From Woeseiaceae bacterium (GTDB lineage Bacteria > Pseudomonadota > Gammaproteobacteria > Steroidobacterales > Woeseiaceae), in contig JANQGQ010000009.1 of the NCBI GenBank assembly GCA_028277185.1, positions 62,001-126,000 of the forward strand: 64,000 nucleotides of DNA. The letters run 5' to 3'. How positions within the stretch are numbered: the first letter of the stretch is position 1; the number at the start of each line of letters is the position of its first letter. A program made the position numbers and the translations under genes. Under the pieces are notes generated by a model that saw only the letters and a list, made by a program, of their open reading frames with translations, ran no database searches and was not told where the DNA came from. Below are positions 37,096-44,931 of the stretch, piece by piece.

Positions 37096-37782
37096 ATGCA
37101 GAAATCACAACTCTATCTGTCGAATCACACGTTCTTCTGTCTTGCCGACAACCACTACGTCTTCCTGGATCTGCACAACGACGAGTACATGTGCCTCGGC
37201 CGCGATCAGACCGAAGAATTTAAGGAGATGCTCGACGGGAGTCGCCCGCTCGACGACAACTCCGTCATCGTCAAGACGCTGCTGGACAAGCGCCTGTTCG
37301 TTAAGGACGAAGCGGACGGCAAGCAACCGGTTCCGCTTGATGTTGAATCGCCGTCCGCCAACCTGATTACGGGTGCAGCTGACAGGCCTGAGCCCGTCAT
37401 CCGCCCGCTGCACGTCCTGCGATTCTTCGCCGCTGCGGGCGCAGCGTCCTGGAATCTCCGCTTTCAGTCGATCGAGGACACCGTGCGCCGCGTGGAACGC
37501 CGCAAGCATGCGAATCGCCACGCCCCGGCCGAGCGCACACAGGTCATCGAGCTGTTCTACATATTTCGGGCGCTGCGGCCGTACTATCCGCGCCCGTACC
37601 TGTGCCTGTTCGATTCGCTCGCGCTAGTTCATTTCATGGCACCCTTCGGCGTCTATCCGGAATGGGTGTACGGCGTAAAGCTCGAACCGTGGGGTGCGCA
37701 CTGCTGGGTGCAGTCCCAGGACCTCGTCGTCAACGACAACGTCGATTACGTCAGCAGCTACACGCCGATCATGAGCGTCTGA
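37096..37782 (+). CDS. Lasso peptide B protein: RRE domain fused to leader peptidase
   Basis: A 228-residue protein starting at ATG 37096. Residues 1-80 resemble a PqqD-like RiPP recognition element (FFCLADNHYVFLDLHNDEYM). The C-terminal part is the transglutaminase-like cysteine protease B2: Cys in YLCLFDSLALVHF, His in GAHCWVQ and Asp in VVNDNVDY. It cleaves the precursor leader after binding it through the first domain. It lies 18 bp before the cyclase. Confidence 0.92.
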   Translation: MQKSQLYLSNHTFFCLADNHYVFLDLHNDEYMCLGRDQTEEFKEMLDGSRPLDDNSVIVKTLLDKRLFVKDEADGKQPVPLDVESPSANLITGAADRPEPVIRPLHVLRFFAAAGAASWNLRFQSIEDTVRRVERRKHANRHAPAERTQVIELFYIFRALRPYYPRPYLCLFDSLALVHFMAPFGVYPEWVYGVKLEPWGAHCWVQSQDLVVNDNVDYVSSYTPIMSV

Positions 37783-37800
37783 CGGCGCCGGCAAGCAATC

Positions 37801-39645
37801 GTGTATCGCTTCATCGCGCTCGCCTGGAACGACGAGGATCTGCCGCGGACGGCAGCGGCGCAGCGGCTCGCGCAGCGAATCCGCTCGACAACGTCGGACT
37901 GGCAGTCGGTTCTCGACCTGCCGGGTCTTCGGGTGTTCCACGCCCGCGGTCCGGGCAGCGCGCGACGAGCCTATCCCCTTGCGGGCAGTGCGGGCGTCGT
38001 TCTCGGCACGCTGTTCGACGACAGCTTCGGCCGGGCAGATCCCGAGTTCGACGAGACGGAAACCGGGCGGCTGCTCGCATCGGAGGGGCGGCATCTCATC
38101 GAGCGCTACTGGGGCCACTACGTGGCGTTTCTGTCCAACGCCGACAGCGGCCGGCGCTTCGTCCTGCGCGATCCGACCGGCGGCTTGCCATGCTACGTCA
38201 CCCGATCCGGCGGCGTCGGCGTGTTTCTGTCGGACATGGAAGACTATGCGCGGCTCGAGCTCGCGCCGTTCACCGCGGACCGGGAGCATTTGAGTGCGTT
38301 CTTTCTGTACAGCGAGCTCGCCACGCGCCGCACCGGCATCGAGGGCGTGACGCAGCTCTATCCGGGCGAGTGCGCCGCCATCGATCCTGTTCACGGCGAG
38401 AGTGACAATGGGGGCGCCAACAGCGGAATCGACTACTCTTTCTACTGGAACCCGGTGGACGTCGCCGCAGAGAGCGGCCCTCACGACGCCGACGAGGCGC
38501 GCGCGGTATTGGGTTCGACGATTCGCCGCTCGGTCGGTGCCTGGGCGTCTGGCTACGGGCGCATCATGCAGGAAATTTCGGGCGGCCTCGACTCGTCGAT
38601 CGTCGGTGCCTGCGTCGCCGCGGCGCGTCCGCAACCGGAGATCCTGGGCTTTCACGTTTTTGGGCAGACCGCCGAGGGCGACGATCGCGCCTATGCACGA
38701 GCCGCCGCGGCGCGAACCGGCATCGACCTCGTCGAAGCCGAGTGCCGGTCCTCGGCGACGGCGCTCGAAGACCAGCTCGACCCGCTCAGGGTCGCCAGCC
38801 CGTCGGTGCTGGGCTTTCTGCCGGAGTCCGAGCGCCAGCGGCGGCGGCTGGCACGATCGCGGCGCGCCGACGCCGTGTTCACGGGCCAGGGCGGCGACCA
38901 CCTGTTCCAGCAGGCGGGCGGCGAGCTGATCCCCGCCGAATACCTCGAGCGCCGCGGACTGCGTCCCGCGCTGGCCGGCGTCGTCGCCGACGCCTGCCGT
39001 ATGACACAGCTGCCGGTGTGGTCGGTGCTGGCCGCGACCTTCTCCTACGGCCTGCTGCGACGCCGCTTCGACCCCTACGAAGTTTATGCCGAGCCGCCAT
39101 CGATCCTGAGCGCGGACGCGCGCGCGGCCCTCGATGGCCAGGCGTGGGCGCACCCGTGGGTGGAGGGCGCGGGCCGGCTGCCGGCGGTCAAGACGCGGCA
39201 GGTATTCAACGTCGTCGACAGCCAGACCTTCCATTTGCGCCCCTGTCCCTACGCGGAGCGGGTGCACCCGCTTTTGTCGCAGCCGATCATCGAGTGCAGC
39301 CTCAGGATGCCGGGCTATGTGCTGGCGCACAGGGGCAAATCACGCGGCCTGGTGCGAGAGGCCTTTGCGGCGGACCTGCCTGAGAAGATCGTGCAGCGCT
39401 TCTCCAAGGGCAGCGCCACGAGCTACTTCAACCGGATGCTGTACGACAACGCGGCCTTCCTGCGCGAGTTTCTGCTCGACGGCGCGCTCGTTCGCGAGGG
39501 CATCCTCGACCGGCGCGTGCTCGAGGCCAGCCTGTCCGAAGCGGCGCTCGTCGTAGGGGACAACCTGCTCTCGCTGCTCGACGCCGTCCGCGCGGAAGCG
39601 TGGTTTCACGCCTGGACCGGCGAGCAGCGCCGGGAAGCCGCGTAG
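37801..39645 (+). CDS. Lasso peptide isopeptide bond-forming cyclase C1
   Basis: A 614-residue asparagine-synthetase-like protein with a GTG start. The C-terminal ATP-pyrophosphatase domain has the PP-loop ISGGLDSSIVGACVA and VFTGQGGDHLFQQ; the N-terminal part resembles a glutamine amidotransferase fold (RYWGHYVAFL, RDPTGGLPCYV). It activates the Asp/Glu side chain of the core with ATP and closes the macrolactam ring on Gly1. It follows B1 in the same transcript. Confidence 0.93.
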   Translation: MYRFIALAWNDEDLPRTAAAQRLAQRIRSTTSDWQSVLDLPGLRVFHARGPGSARRAYPLAGSAGVVLGTLFDDSFGRADPEFDETETGRLLASEGRHLIERYWGHYVAFLSNADSGRRFVLRDPTGGLPCYVTRSGGVGVFLSDMEDYARLELAPFTADREHLSAFFLYSELATRRTGIEGVTQLYPGECAAIDPVHGESDNGGANSGIDYSFYWNPVDVAAESGPHDADEARAVLGSTIRRSVGAWASGYGRIMQEISGGLDSSIVGACVAAARPQPEILGFHVFGQTAEGDDRAYARAAAARTGIDLVEAECRSSATALEDQLDPLRVASPSVLGFLPESERQRRRLARSRRADAVFTGQGGDHLFQQAGGELIPAEYLERRGLRPALAGVVADACRMTQLPVWSVLAATFSYGLLRRRFDPYEVYAEPPSILSADARAALDGQAWAHPWVEGAGRLPAVKTRQVFNVVDSQTFHLRPCPYAERVHPLLSQPIIECSLRMPGYVLAHRGKSRGLVREAFAADLPEKIVQRFSKGSATSYFNRMLYDNAAFLREFLLDGALVREGILDRRVLEASLSEAALVVGDNLLSLLDAVRAEAWFHAWTGEQRREAA

Positions 39646-39651
39646 GCGAGG

Positions 39652-39685
39652 TTGATCGCTGGGCCCTTTTGGGCTACAGTGTAGC
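39652..39685 (+). promoter_or_regulatory. Promoter with overlapping operator dyad of the dinJ-yafQ pair
   Basis: TTGATC (39652-39657) and TACAGT (39675-39680) are 17 bp apart. The dyad GCTACAGTGTAGC (39673-39685) covers the -10 region, which is what is expected if the antitoxin represses its own promoter. AGAGGAGG is the ribosome site. Confidence 0.62.
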
Positions 39686-39706
39686 TCACGTAGAGGAGGT
39701 TGGGTC

Positions 39707-39970
39707 ATGCCGGCAAATGCTGTGGTGCGTGCTCGTATCGATGAGCAGATCAAAGAAGAGGCCAGTATCGTATTGGAGGCGATGGGCCTGACTGTGTCTG
39801 ACGCCTTTCGCATCATGCTGACTCGCGTAGCCCGTGAAAAAGCCCTGCCTTTTGAGCCGCTGATCCCAAACCCGGAGACGATCGAGGCGATGAAGGAGGC
39901 TCGCCGTGGCAATCTGCCTGCTTTTGATTCAGTTGACGATTTGTTGGCTGATCTGAATGCGGACGATTGA
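39707..39970 (+). CDS. RelB/DinJ-family antitoxin
   Basis: An 87-residue antitoxin with an N-terminal ribbon-helix-helix (VVRARIDEQIKEEASIVL) followed by the typical DAFRIMLTRVAREKALPFEP segment and an acidic tail. It neutralises the YafQ toxin encoded by the next gene, with which it overlaps by 14 bases, and probably represses its own promoter. The pair is inserted between the cyclase and the TonB receptor of locus 1. Confidence 0.93.
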   Translation: MPANAVVRARIDEQIKEEASIVLEAMGLTVSDAFRIMLTRVAREKALPFEPLIPNPETIEAMKEARRGNLPAFDSVDDLLADLNADD

Positions 39971-40238
39971 GCGGACGAGTCGTTTTAAACGGGATTACAA
40001 ACGCGAATCGAAAGGTCGGTACCGCGCTGCTCTTGACAACGAGTTTCGAGAGGTCGTCTCGGCACTGCTTCTGGACCAGCCGTTAGCCGAGAAGTACCGC
40101 GATCATGCCTTGTCAGGTGACTGGAAAGATTATCGCGACTGTCACATAAAACCGGACCTGGTCCTGATCTACCGGAAGCCTGACGATCAGCGGCTACAGC
40201 TCGTTCGCCTTGGATCGCACAGCGAACTCGGTCTTTGA
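39957..40238 (+). CDS. YafQ/RelE-family mRNA interferase toxin
   Basis: A 93-residue toxin starting inside the antitoxin gene (ATG 39957). The sequence SRFKRDYKRESKGR, the region HALSGDWKDYRDCHIKPDLVLIYR and LVRLGSHSELG match YafQ, with the conserved catalytic His residues. It cleaves mRNA on the ribosome when free. Being coupled to DinJ, it may stabilise the lasso island. Confidence 0.93.
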   Translation: MRTIERTSRFKRDYKRESKGRYRAALDNEFREVVSALLLDQPLAEKYRDHALSGDWKDYRDCHIKPDLVLIYRKPDDQRLQLVRLGSHSELGL

Positions 40239-40266
40239 CGTTGGCGACGCTCGCAGCGTCACGGCA

Positions 40267-43200
40267 TTATTGCCATTGTTTGACGATCTGCAGCGCCAGC
40301 ATGCGCCCCTCGGGGTCCGCGTTGTAGCTGTCGTAGGCCAGTCCGGCCGGCGTATTGACGAACGGCGGATCGGTGTCGAATAGATTCTGGATAGTCAGCG
40401 CGACGCTGGTGTTCGCCAGGAGCCGGCTGCCGCTCTCTGTCAGGTAGCTGACGTTCACGTCGATCGTAGTCAGGGAGTCGATGCTGCGTTCCGGGTCGCT
40501 CAAGCGGTCGGTGTAGCCGTCGGTGTGGTTGAGAAAGCCGGACAAGCGCCACGCATTGCGGCTCCACGTGAGTCCGGCACGCATGCGAAACTCGACCGGC
40601 CTGCCGTAGTTATCGACCTCCTCCACGAGTGGATCGCTGCTGAGGAGCGCCCGCTGAAAGTCGAACATGTAGCTGCCGTTCACGCTCAGGTCGACCCCGC
40701 CCGCGGCGGTTTCGAACCGATACAGGAACTGCATTTCGAGGCCGGAGACGAAGGATCGGGCGAGATTGTTCAGGCGACCGTCGACGATCGCGACGTCCAC
40801 CGCGCCTGCAAGCAGGTCGGCCTCGGACGCATTCGCGGGATTGAGCCAGCCGGGGTCGTTGACCAGCGCCGCGATCTGCGCAGGCGTCGGGGAGGTGTTG
40901 ACGAGCGAGGCAAAGCGCGGATCGTCGGCGTCGGCGAAGTCCGTCAGCGCCTGATCTATCCGGTCGTCGAAGTCGACCTCGAAGTACGTGAGATCCAACG
41001 CCAGACCTCGGATCTGCGGCGGCTGCCACTGGATGCCCGCGGTCAGCGTCGTCGCCTGTTCGGGCTCCAGGTCGGCGTTGCCGCCGCCCCTGGCAATCAT
41101 CGGGAATGGAAACGAGCCATCGTCAACGAGCGGTTGCGACAGGTACACCGCGAAGTTCGCGGACCGGCGATTGACGTCGAGGTCCAGCAGCGCAGGCGCC
41201 TTGAACGAAGCGCCGTAGGTTCCCCTGAGCGTCAGCGCCGGGACCGGTGACCAGAGGACACCGAACTTCGGATTGACGCTGTCGCCGACGTCGCTGTAGT
41301 GCTCGTAGCGGGCGGCCAGTGAGACTTCGAAGCGCTCGAGGCCGGGGCGGCGGTTACCGCCGCCCACCAGCGGAGCGAAGAGTTCCGTATAGACCGAGGT
41401 TACGTCTCGCTTCAGGTCGGAGACGACCGCGCCCTCGGCGTCGAACTCACGCGCCGTATGCAGCGACTCGCGGCGGTACTCGGTTCCACCGACGAGCTGC
41501 AAGGTTCCGCCGGGCAGCTCGAACACACGGCCGTCGATGTCGAAGCTCAGCGAGCGCAGCGCGTTCTCACTCATGCTCTGCGGCCCCGGGGAGCGGTCAA
41601 TCAGGCTTTCGATGATCGCTGCGTTCGCACCCGGGTCGTCGCCGAACGGATTGAAGACCTGCGCCGGGTCGGGGTCCGGAACCGATGGATTGGCGGCGCG
41701 CACAATGGCCGCCGTATCGGGCGTCAGATTCGTCGTCAGTTCCTGCTCCTCTTCCGCCCAGTGGCCGATCAGCACGGCGTGCCAGCGATCGTCGATATCC
41801 CATTCCAGACCTACGGATGCGCCCATGGAATCTATCTCGCCCGTGTTGATCAGCGGCCCAAGGTCATTGTCCAGTGCGTAGTTCTGCACGGTGACCTGAG
41901 TGAGCCCGGTGCCCGTCGGATCGACGAAAAACGGATTGGCGTCCGTGACCTCAATGTCGATCGGATTGAAGTTCCGGCGCCACGTAGTCGTCTGGGTCGA
42001 GTACCGGACGTCCGCGAAATAGTCGGCGCCGTCGGCCGTCTGGCGGAGCCTCAGGATGGCGCTGTTGCGGTTCAGGCCCGGCAGGATGTCGCCGAGGGAC
42101 CGGTCGTTGTAGCGGTTGGGCGGTCGCGCGGGATCGCCGTTGGCGTCCGCCGGAAAATCGGCCGCGGAGAGGGACCTGCCGTCCTGTCCGGACGGAATGG
42201 CCCAGAGCTGTCCGCCGGCCGCGATGTTGGCTGGACTGCCGCCTGTCCGACGCCGGTCGGTGCCGCCGAAACTCCTCAGATCGCTCGTGGCCGTGAAATC
42301 GCGGTCGCGGTTGGCGAGGTTGCCGCTATCGTAGTACTCGTAGATAAACAGAGCGCCGCCGTCGTCCCACGAAAACCCGAACGTCTGACCGAACAGGACG
42401 TCGGAGGTGTCCCCGCTCCAGTCCGTACCGTAGCGCAGCCGGGTTTCGGCGTCGTCGTGGTCGTCGCGGAGAACGAAGTTGACGACACCGCCGATTGCAT
42501 CGGAACCGTAAATGGCCGATGCGCCGTCGGTCAGCACCTCGACGCGCTCGATCGCGGTGACCGGTATGGACGAGATATTGGTGAACGCGGACCCGAAGCC
42601 GCTGGGACTCAGGCGGCGCCCGTCGACGAGTATCAGCGTCGAGCTGGCGCCCAGACCGCGCAGGTTAACTGACGTACCGCCGGCTTCGTTGCCCACATTG
42701 CCGCCGACGACATTGGTGTCGTTGACGGTGTCGGTCAGCGTATCGAGACTGGCGCCGCCGCCAAACGTCTGCGGCAGCCGCTCGAAGAACTGTTCGACGG
42801 TCGCGAAACCGCCCTCGTCGATGTCCGCGCGCGACACGGTGATCAGCGGCGATGCGCTGTCCGCGCCGCGGATCCGCGAGCCGGTGACGACGACTTCCTC
42901 GACAAAGCCGTCCGGCCCGGTCAGTGACGGGGGGTCGGCTTGCGCCGGGACCGGTGGTCGGGCACTGGCCGTTTCGGAAAGCGGGTTGACCGCGATGCTC
43001 GAACCCGGCGTGTAAGTCCCGGCCAGGCCCGTGCCCGCAAGCAATCGATCGAGCGCTGCCTGGATCGGATAGTTTCCAACGACGGCGTTCGCCTGAACTT
43101 TTTCGAATCCCTCGGTAACGAACAGAAACTGTAATCCCGTCTGCCGCGCGAACTCGCTGAGGGCCGCCGGCACGGGCTGGGCGGGGATATCGAAGTCCAT

Positions 43201-43296
43201 TGTCTCGCGCTCGGCGGCGTGGCTGACAGTGAAAACGATAAGCGCGGTAGCACCGAGCAAAAGACGGTGTACAGGCCGCTTTGTCCCCATAACCAT
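40267..43296 (-). CDS. TonB-dependent outer-membrane receptor with STN domain (locus 1)
   Basis: A 1009-residue receptor. After the signal peptide (LLLGATALIVFTVSHA) comes a secretin/TonB N-terminal STN domain (MDFDIPAQPVPAALSEFARQ, GTYTPGSSIAV), then a plug domain with VVVTGSRIRGADSASP and a barrel ending in ALQIVKQWQ. STN-containing receptors signal to FecR-like anti-sigma proteins. Its FecR partner lies upstream on the same strand (43472). No FecI sigma factor is near. It probably takes up or senses the locus 1 lasso peptide; the ligand is not shown by the sequence. Confidence 0.92.
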   Translation of the reverse strand: MVMGTKRPVHRLLLGATALIVFTVSHAAERETMDFDIPAQPVPAALSEFARQTGLQFLFVTEGFEKVQANAVVGNYPIQAALDRLLAGTGLAGTYTPGSSIAVNPLSETASARPPVPAQADPPSLTGPDGFVEEVVVTGSRIRGADSASPLITVSRADIDEGGFATVEQFFERLPQTFGGGASLDTLTDTVNDTNVVGGNVGNEAGGTSVNLRGLGASSTLILVDGRRLSPSGFGSAFTNISSIPVTAIERVEVLTDGASAIYGSDAIGGVVNFVLRDDHDDAETRLRYGTDWSGDTSDVLFGQTFGFSWDDGGALFIYEYYDSGNLANRDRDFTATSDLRSFGGTDRRRTGGSPANIAAGGQLWAIPSGQDGRSLSAADFPADANGDPARPPNRYNDRSLGDILPGLNRNSAILRLRQTADGADYFADVRYSTQTTTWRRNFNPIDIEVTDANPFFVDPTGTGLTQVTVQNYALDNDLGPLINTGEIDSMGASVGLEWDIDDRWHAVLIGHWAEEEQELTTNLTPDTAAIVRAANPSVPDPDPAQVFNPFGDDPGANAAIIESLIDRSPGPQSMSENALRSLSFDIDGRVFELPGGTLQLVGGTEYRRESLHTAREFDAEGAVVSDLKRDVTSVYTELFAPLVGGGNRRPGLERFEVSLAARYEHYSDVGDSVNPKFGVLWSPVPALTLRGTYGASFKAPALLDLDVNRRSANFAVYLSQPLVDDGSFPFPMIARGGGNADLEPEQATTLTAGIQWQPPQIRGLALDLTYFEVDFDDRIDQALTDFADADDPRFASLVNTSPTPAQIAALVNDPGWLNPANASEADLLAGAVDVAIVDGRLNNLARSFVSGLEMQFLYRFETAAGGVDLSVNGSYMFDFQRALLSSDPLVEEVDNYGRPVEFRMRAGLTWSRNAWRLSGFLNHTDGYTDRLSDPERSIDSLTTIDVNVSYLTESGSRLLANTSVALTIQNLFDTDPPFVNTPAGLAYDSYNADPEGRMLALQIVKQWQ

Positions 43297-43471
43297 GCGA
43301 TGTCCCTCTTATTCAAGGTAGAGACTCGATCGTGCGCGGTGTAATTGTCAGATTTTTCCCAGAAGCGGTCCAGTAACGCCCAAGCCACGAACACATCGGG
43401 AACCCAGTATAACCGGGACGAAAGCGGCCGCGCGGCCGGGAGCCGGGCTCGGATGAAGGGGTTGGAGGAGG

Positions 43472-44446
43472 CTAGTCTTGCGGCGAGGGGGGGACGATCA
43501 GGATTTCGTCGGCGCCGACGCGCTGCACGGCGAGGCCGGCGTTGCTTTCGATCAGTTCGATCAGCTTTTCGTCGTCGCCTGCGCGGATGTAAGCGTTCAG
43601 CGTGAGTGCCTCGAGTTCCGGGTCGGCGATCGTGATGCGCATGGACGTGTAGCGGCCCGCTTCCTCAACAATCTCGGCGAGTGTGTGCCCGTCAAAGTCG
43701 AGGAAGCCTTGCCGCCAGGCGCGCTGCCGGGCGATTTCGTCAGGGGCGGCGGTTTCGACGGGTCCGAGAGCGTCTTTATACGCGAGCGTCTGGCCCTCGT
43801 TGAGCAGTTCCGCGGTAGCGGCAAAGCCTTCGGCGTCGTTGGCGCGCACTTCGACGATGCCCTCACCGACCGTCACTTCGACGAGCTGGTTTTCGAGCCA
43901 GACGTTGAATTCCGTGCCGACGGCGCGGACGGTGCCCGAACCGGCGTCGACGCTGAACGGCCGGGCCGGAGCCGGGGTCACGTCGAACCAGGCCTCGCCG
44001 CGCTCGAGATTAACGCGCCGGGCTTTGTCCGTGTAGCGCACGGTGACGGCAGAGTCGGTGTTGAGCCTGAGCATCGAATCGTCCGGCAGGCGGATGTGGA
44101 GCTGCTCGCCGATGGCGGTTCGATACGTCGCCTCATAGTCGGGTGCCGTCATCAGCATGAATGCGAGGACGGCTGCCATCATGAGAACGCCAGCCGCTGC
44201 GATGGGCAGGTAGCGGCGTTGCCAAGGTTGCCCCCGTGCGGCCGCCGATGCCGCGCGCACGGGGGAGGTACCCGAAGCAAGTGCTGCGCTGTGTTCCCTT
44301 GATTTCGCGGAGGCCTCTTCCAGCAGGTTGCTGACGTCCGACATTCCGACCGCGTCGGCCTCGTCGCGCAAGAACTCCAGCGCGTCGGAGATCGAGCTGG
44401 CAGCCTCCTCGGGAGTGTCTTCAACGGGGTCGGTTTTCCGGGCCAT
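43472..44446 (-). CDS. FecR-family anti-sigma regulator with an unusual N-terminal module
   Basis: A 324-residue protein. A transmembrane helix (YLPIAAAGVLMMAAVLAFML, about residues 78-100) separates the cytoplasmic N-terminus from a periplasmic FecR domain (AIGEQLHIRLPDDSMLRLNTDS, RVNLERGEAWFDV, VGTEFNVW) and a C-terminal STN-like region. The N-terminus lacks the DUF4880 pattern normally used to bind FecI; instead it has EDTPEEAASSISDALEFL and DAVGMSDVSNL, which matches the 54-aa ORF after luxI over 44 residues. It is followed by the TonB receptor gene. Confidence 0.88.
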   Translation of the reverse strand: MARKTDPVEDTPEEAASSISDALEFLRDEADAVGMSDVSNLLEEASAKSREHSAALASGTSPVRAASAAARGQPWQRRYLPIAAAGVLMMAAVLAFMLMTAPDYEATYRTAIGEQLHIRLPDDSMLRLNTDSAVTVRYTDKARRVNLERGEAWFDVTPAPARPFSVDAGSGTVRAVGTEFNVWLENQLVEVTVGEGIVEVRANDAEGFAATAELLNEGQTLAYKDALGPVETAAPDEIARQRAWRQGFLDFDGHTLAEIVEEAGRYTSMRITIADPELEALTLNAYIRAGDDEKLIELIESNAGLAVQRVGADEILIVPPSPQD

Positions 44447-44616
44447 CAGTCGATTCTCACTTGATGACTATTCAGACGGCCCGCGCGGCGGCCGCGGCCT
44501 TCCCGAAAACTCCCGTTCATGCGCGGACTATAGCCTCAACGGGTTGCGCTCCGCACCTACCAGATTTGGCGAGTTTACGGCGCCCAAATATGGCAGATTT
44601 GTGACTGCCGATTGTC

Positions 44617-44646
44617 AAGACTATTGTCTGTTCAGACAATAGTCTT
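44617..44646. promoter_or_regulatory. Operator palindrome upstream of XRE regulator 1
   Basis: A 14-bp inverted repeat AAGACTATTGTCTG with a two-base spacer (TT) and the exact reverse complement. Each arm contains GAC-N4-GTC. It ends 19 bp before the ATG at 44666 and is nearly identical to the site at 47467, so autoregulation is likely. Confidence 0.78.
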
Positions 44647-44665
44647 TGCCGCTTATCGTTGCTTC

Positions 44666-44896
44666 ATGGATAGAGACACCGTAGCCAGACACTTCGGTCT
44701 GATCGTGCGCCGTCACCGGACCGCGATGAACATGTCGCAAGAGACGCTGGCGGCCGAAGCCGCGTGCCACCCGACTTATGTCAGTCTGCTCGAGCGGGGT
44801 AAGCGCAATCCGAGTCTCGACACTATGTTAAGGATAGCTGACGCGCTGAACGTCAAGGCATCGGACCTCGTAAGAGAAACCGAAGCAAAGCTGTGA
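44666..44896 (+). CDS. XRE-family regulator 1 (controller-protein-like)
   Basis: A 76-residue helix-turn-helix protein with MDRDTVARHFGLIVRRHRTA, MNMSQETLAAEAACHPTYVS, LLERGKRNPSLDTMLRIADA. It resembles the small controller proteins of restriction-modification systems, although no such genes are near, and is closely related to the gene at 47514 (both have the CHPTY and ERGKRNPSLD blocks). It is convergent with the locus 2 cyclase; the GTG-less start ATG 44666 lies just after the palindrome. Confidence 0.88.
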   Translation: MDRDTVARHFGLIVRRHRTAMNMSQETLAAEAACHPTYVSLLERGKRNPSLDTMLRIADALNVKASDLVRETEAKL

Positions 44897-44931
44897 CCTC
44901 GTAAAGGCGGATGCCCGGAGCGTGGTTCACT

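Noticed and set aside
40246..40260. Small hairpin GACGCT-CGC-AGCGTC after yafQ considered as a terminator
   Set aside because: The stem has only six pairs and there is no T-run on either side.
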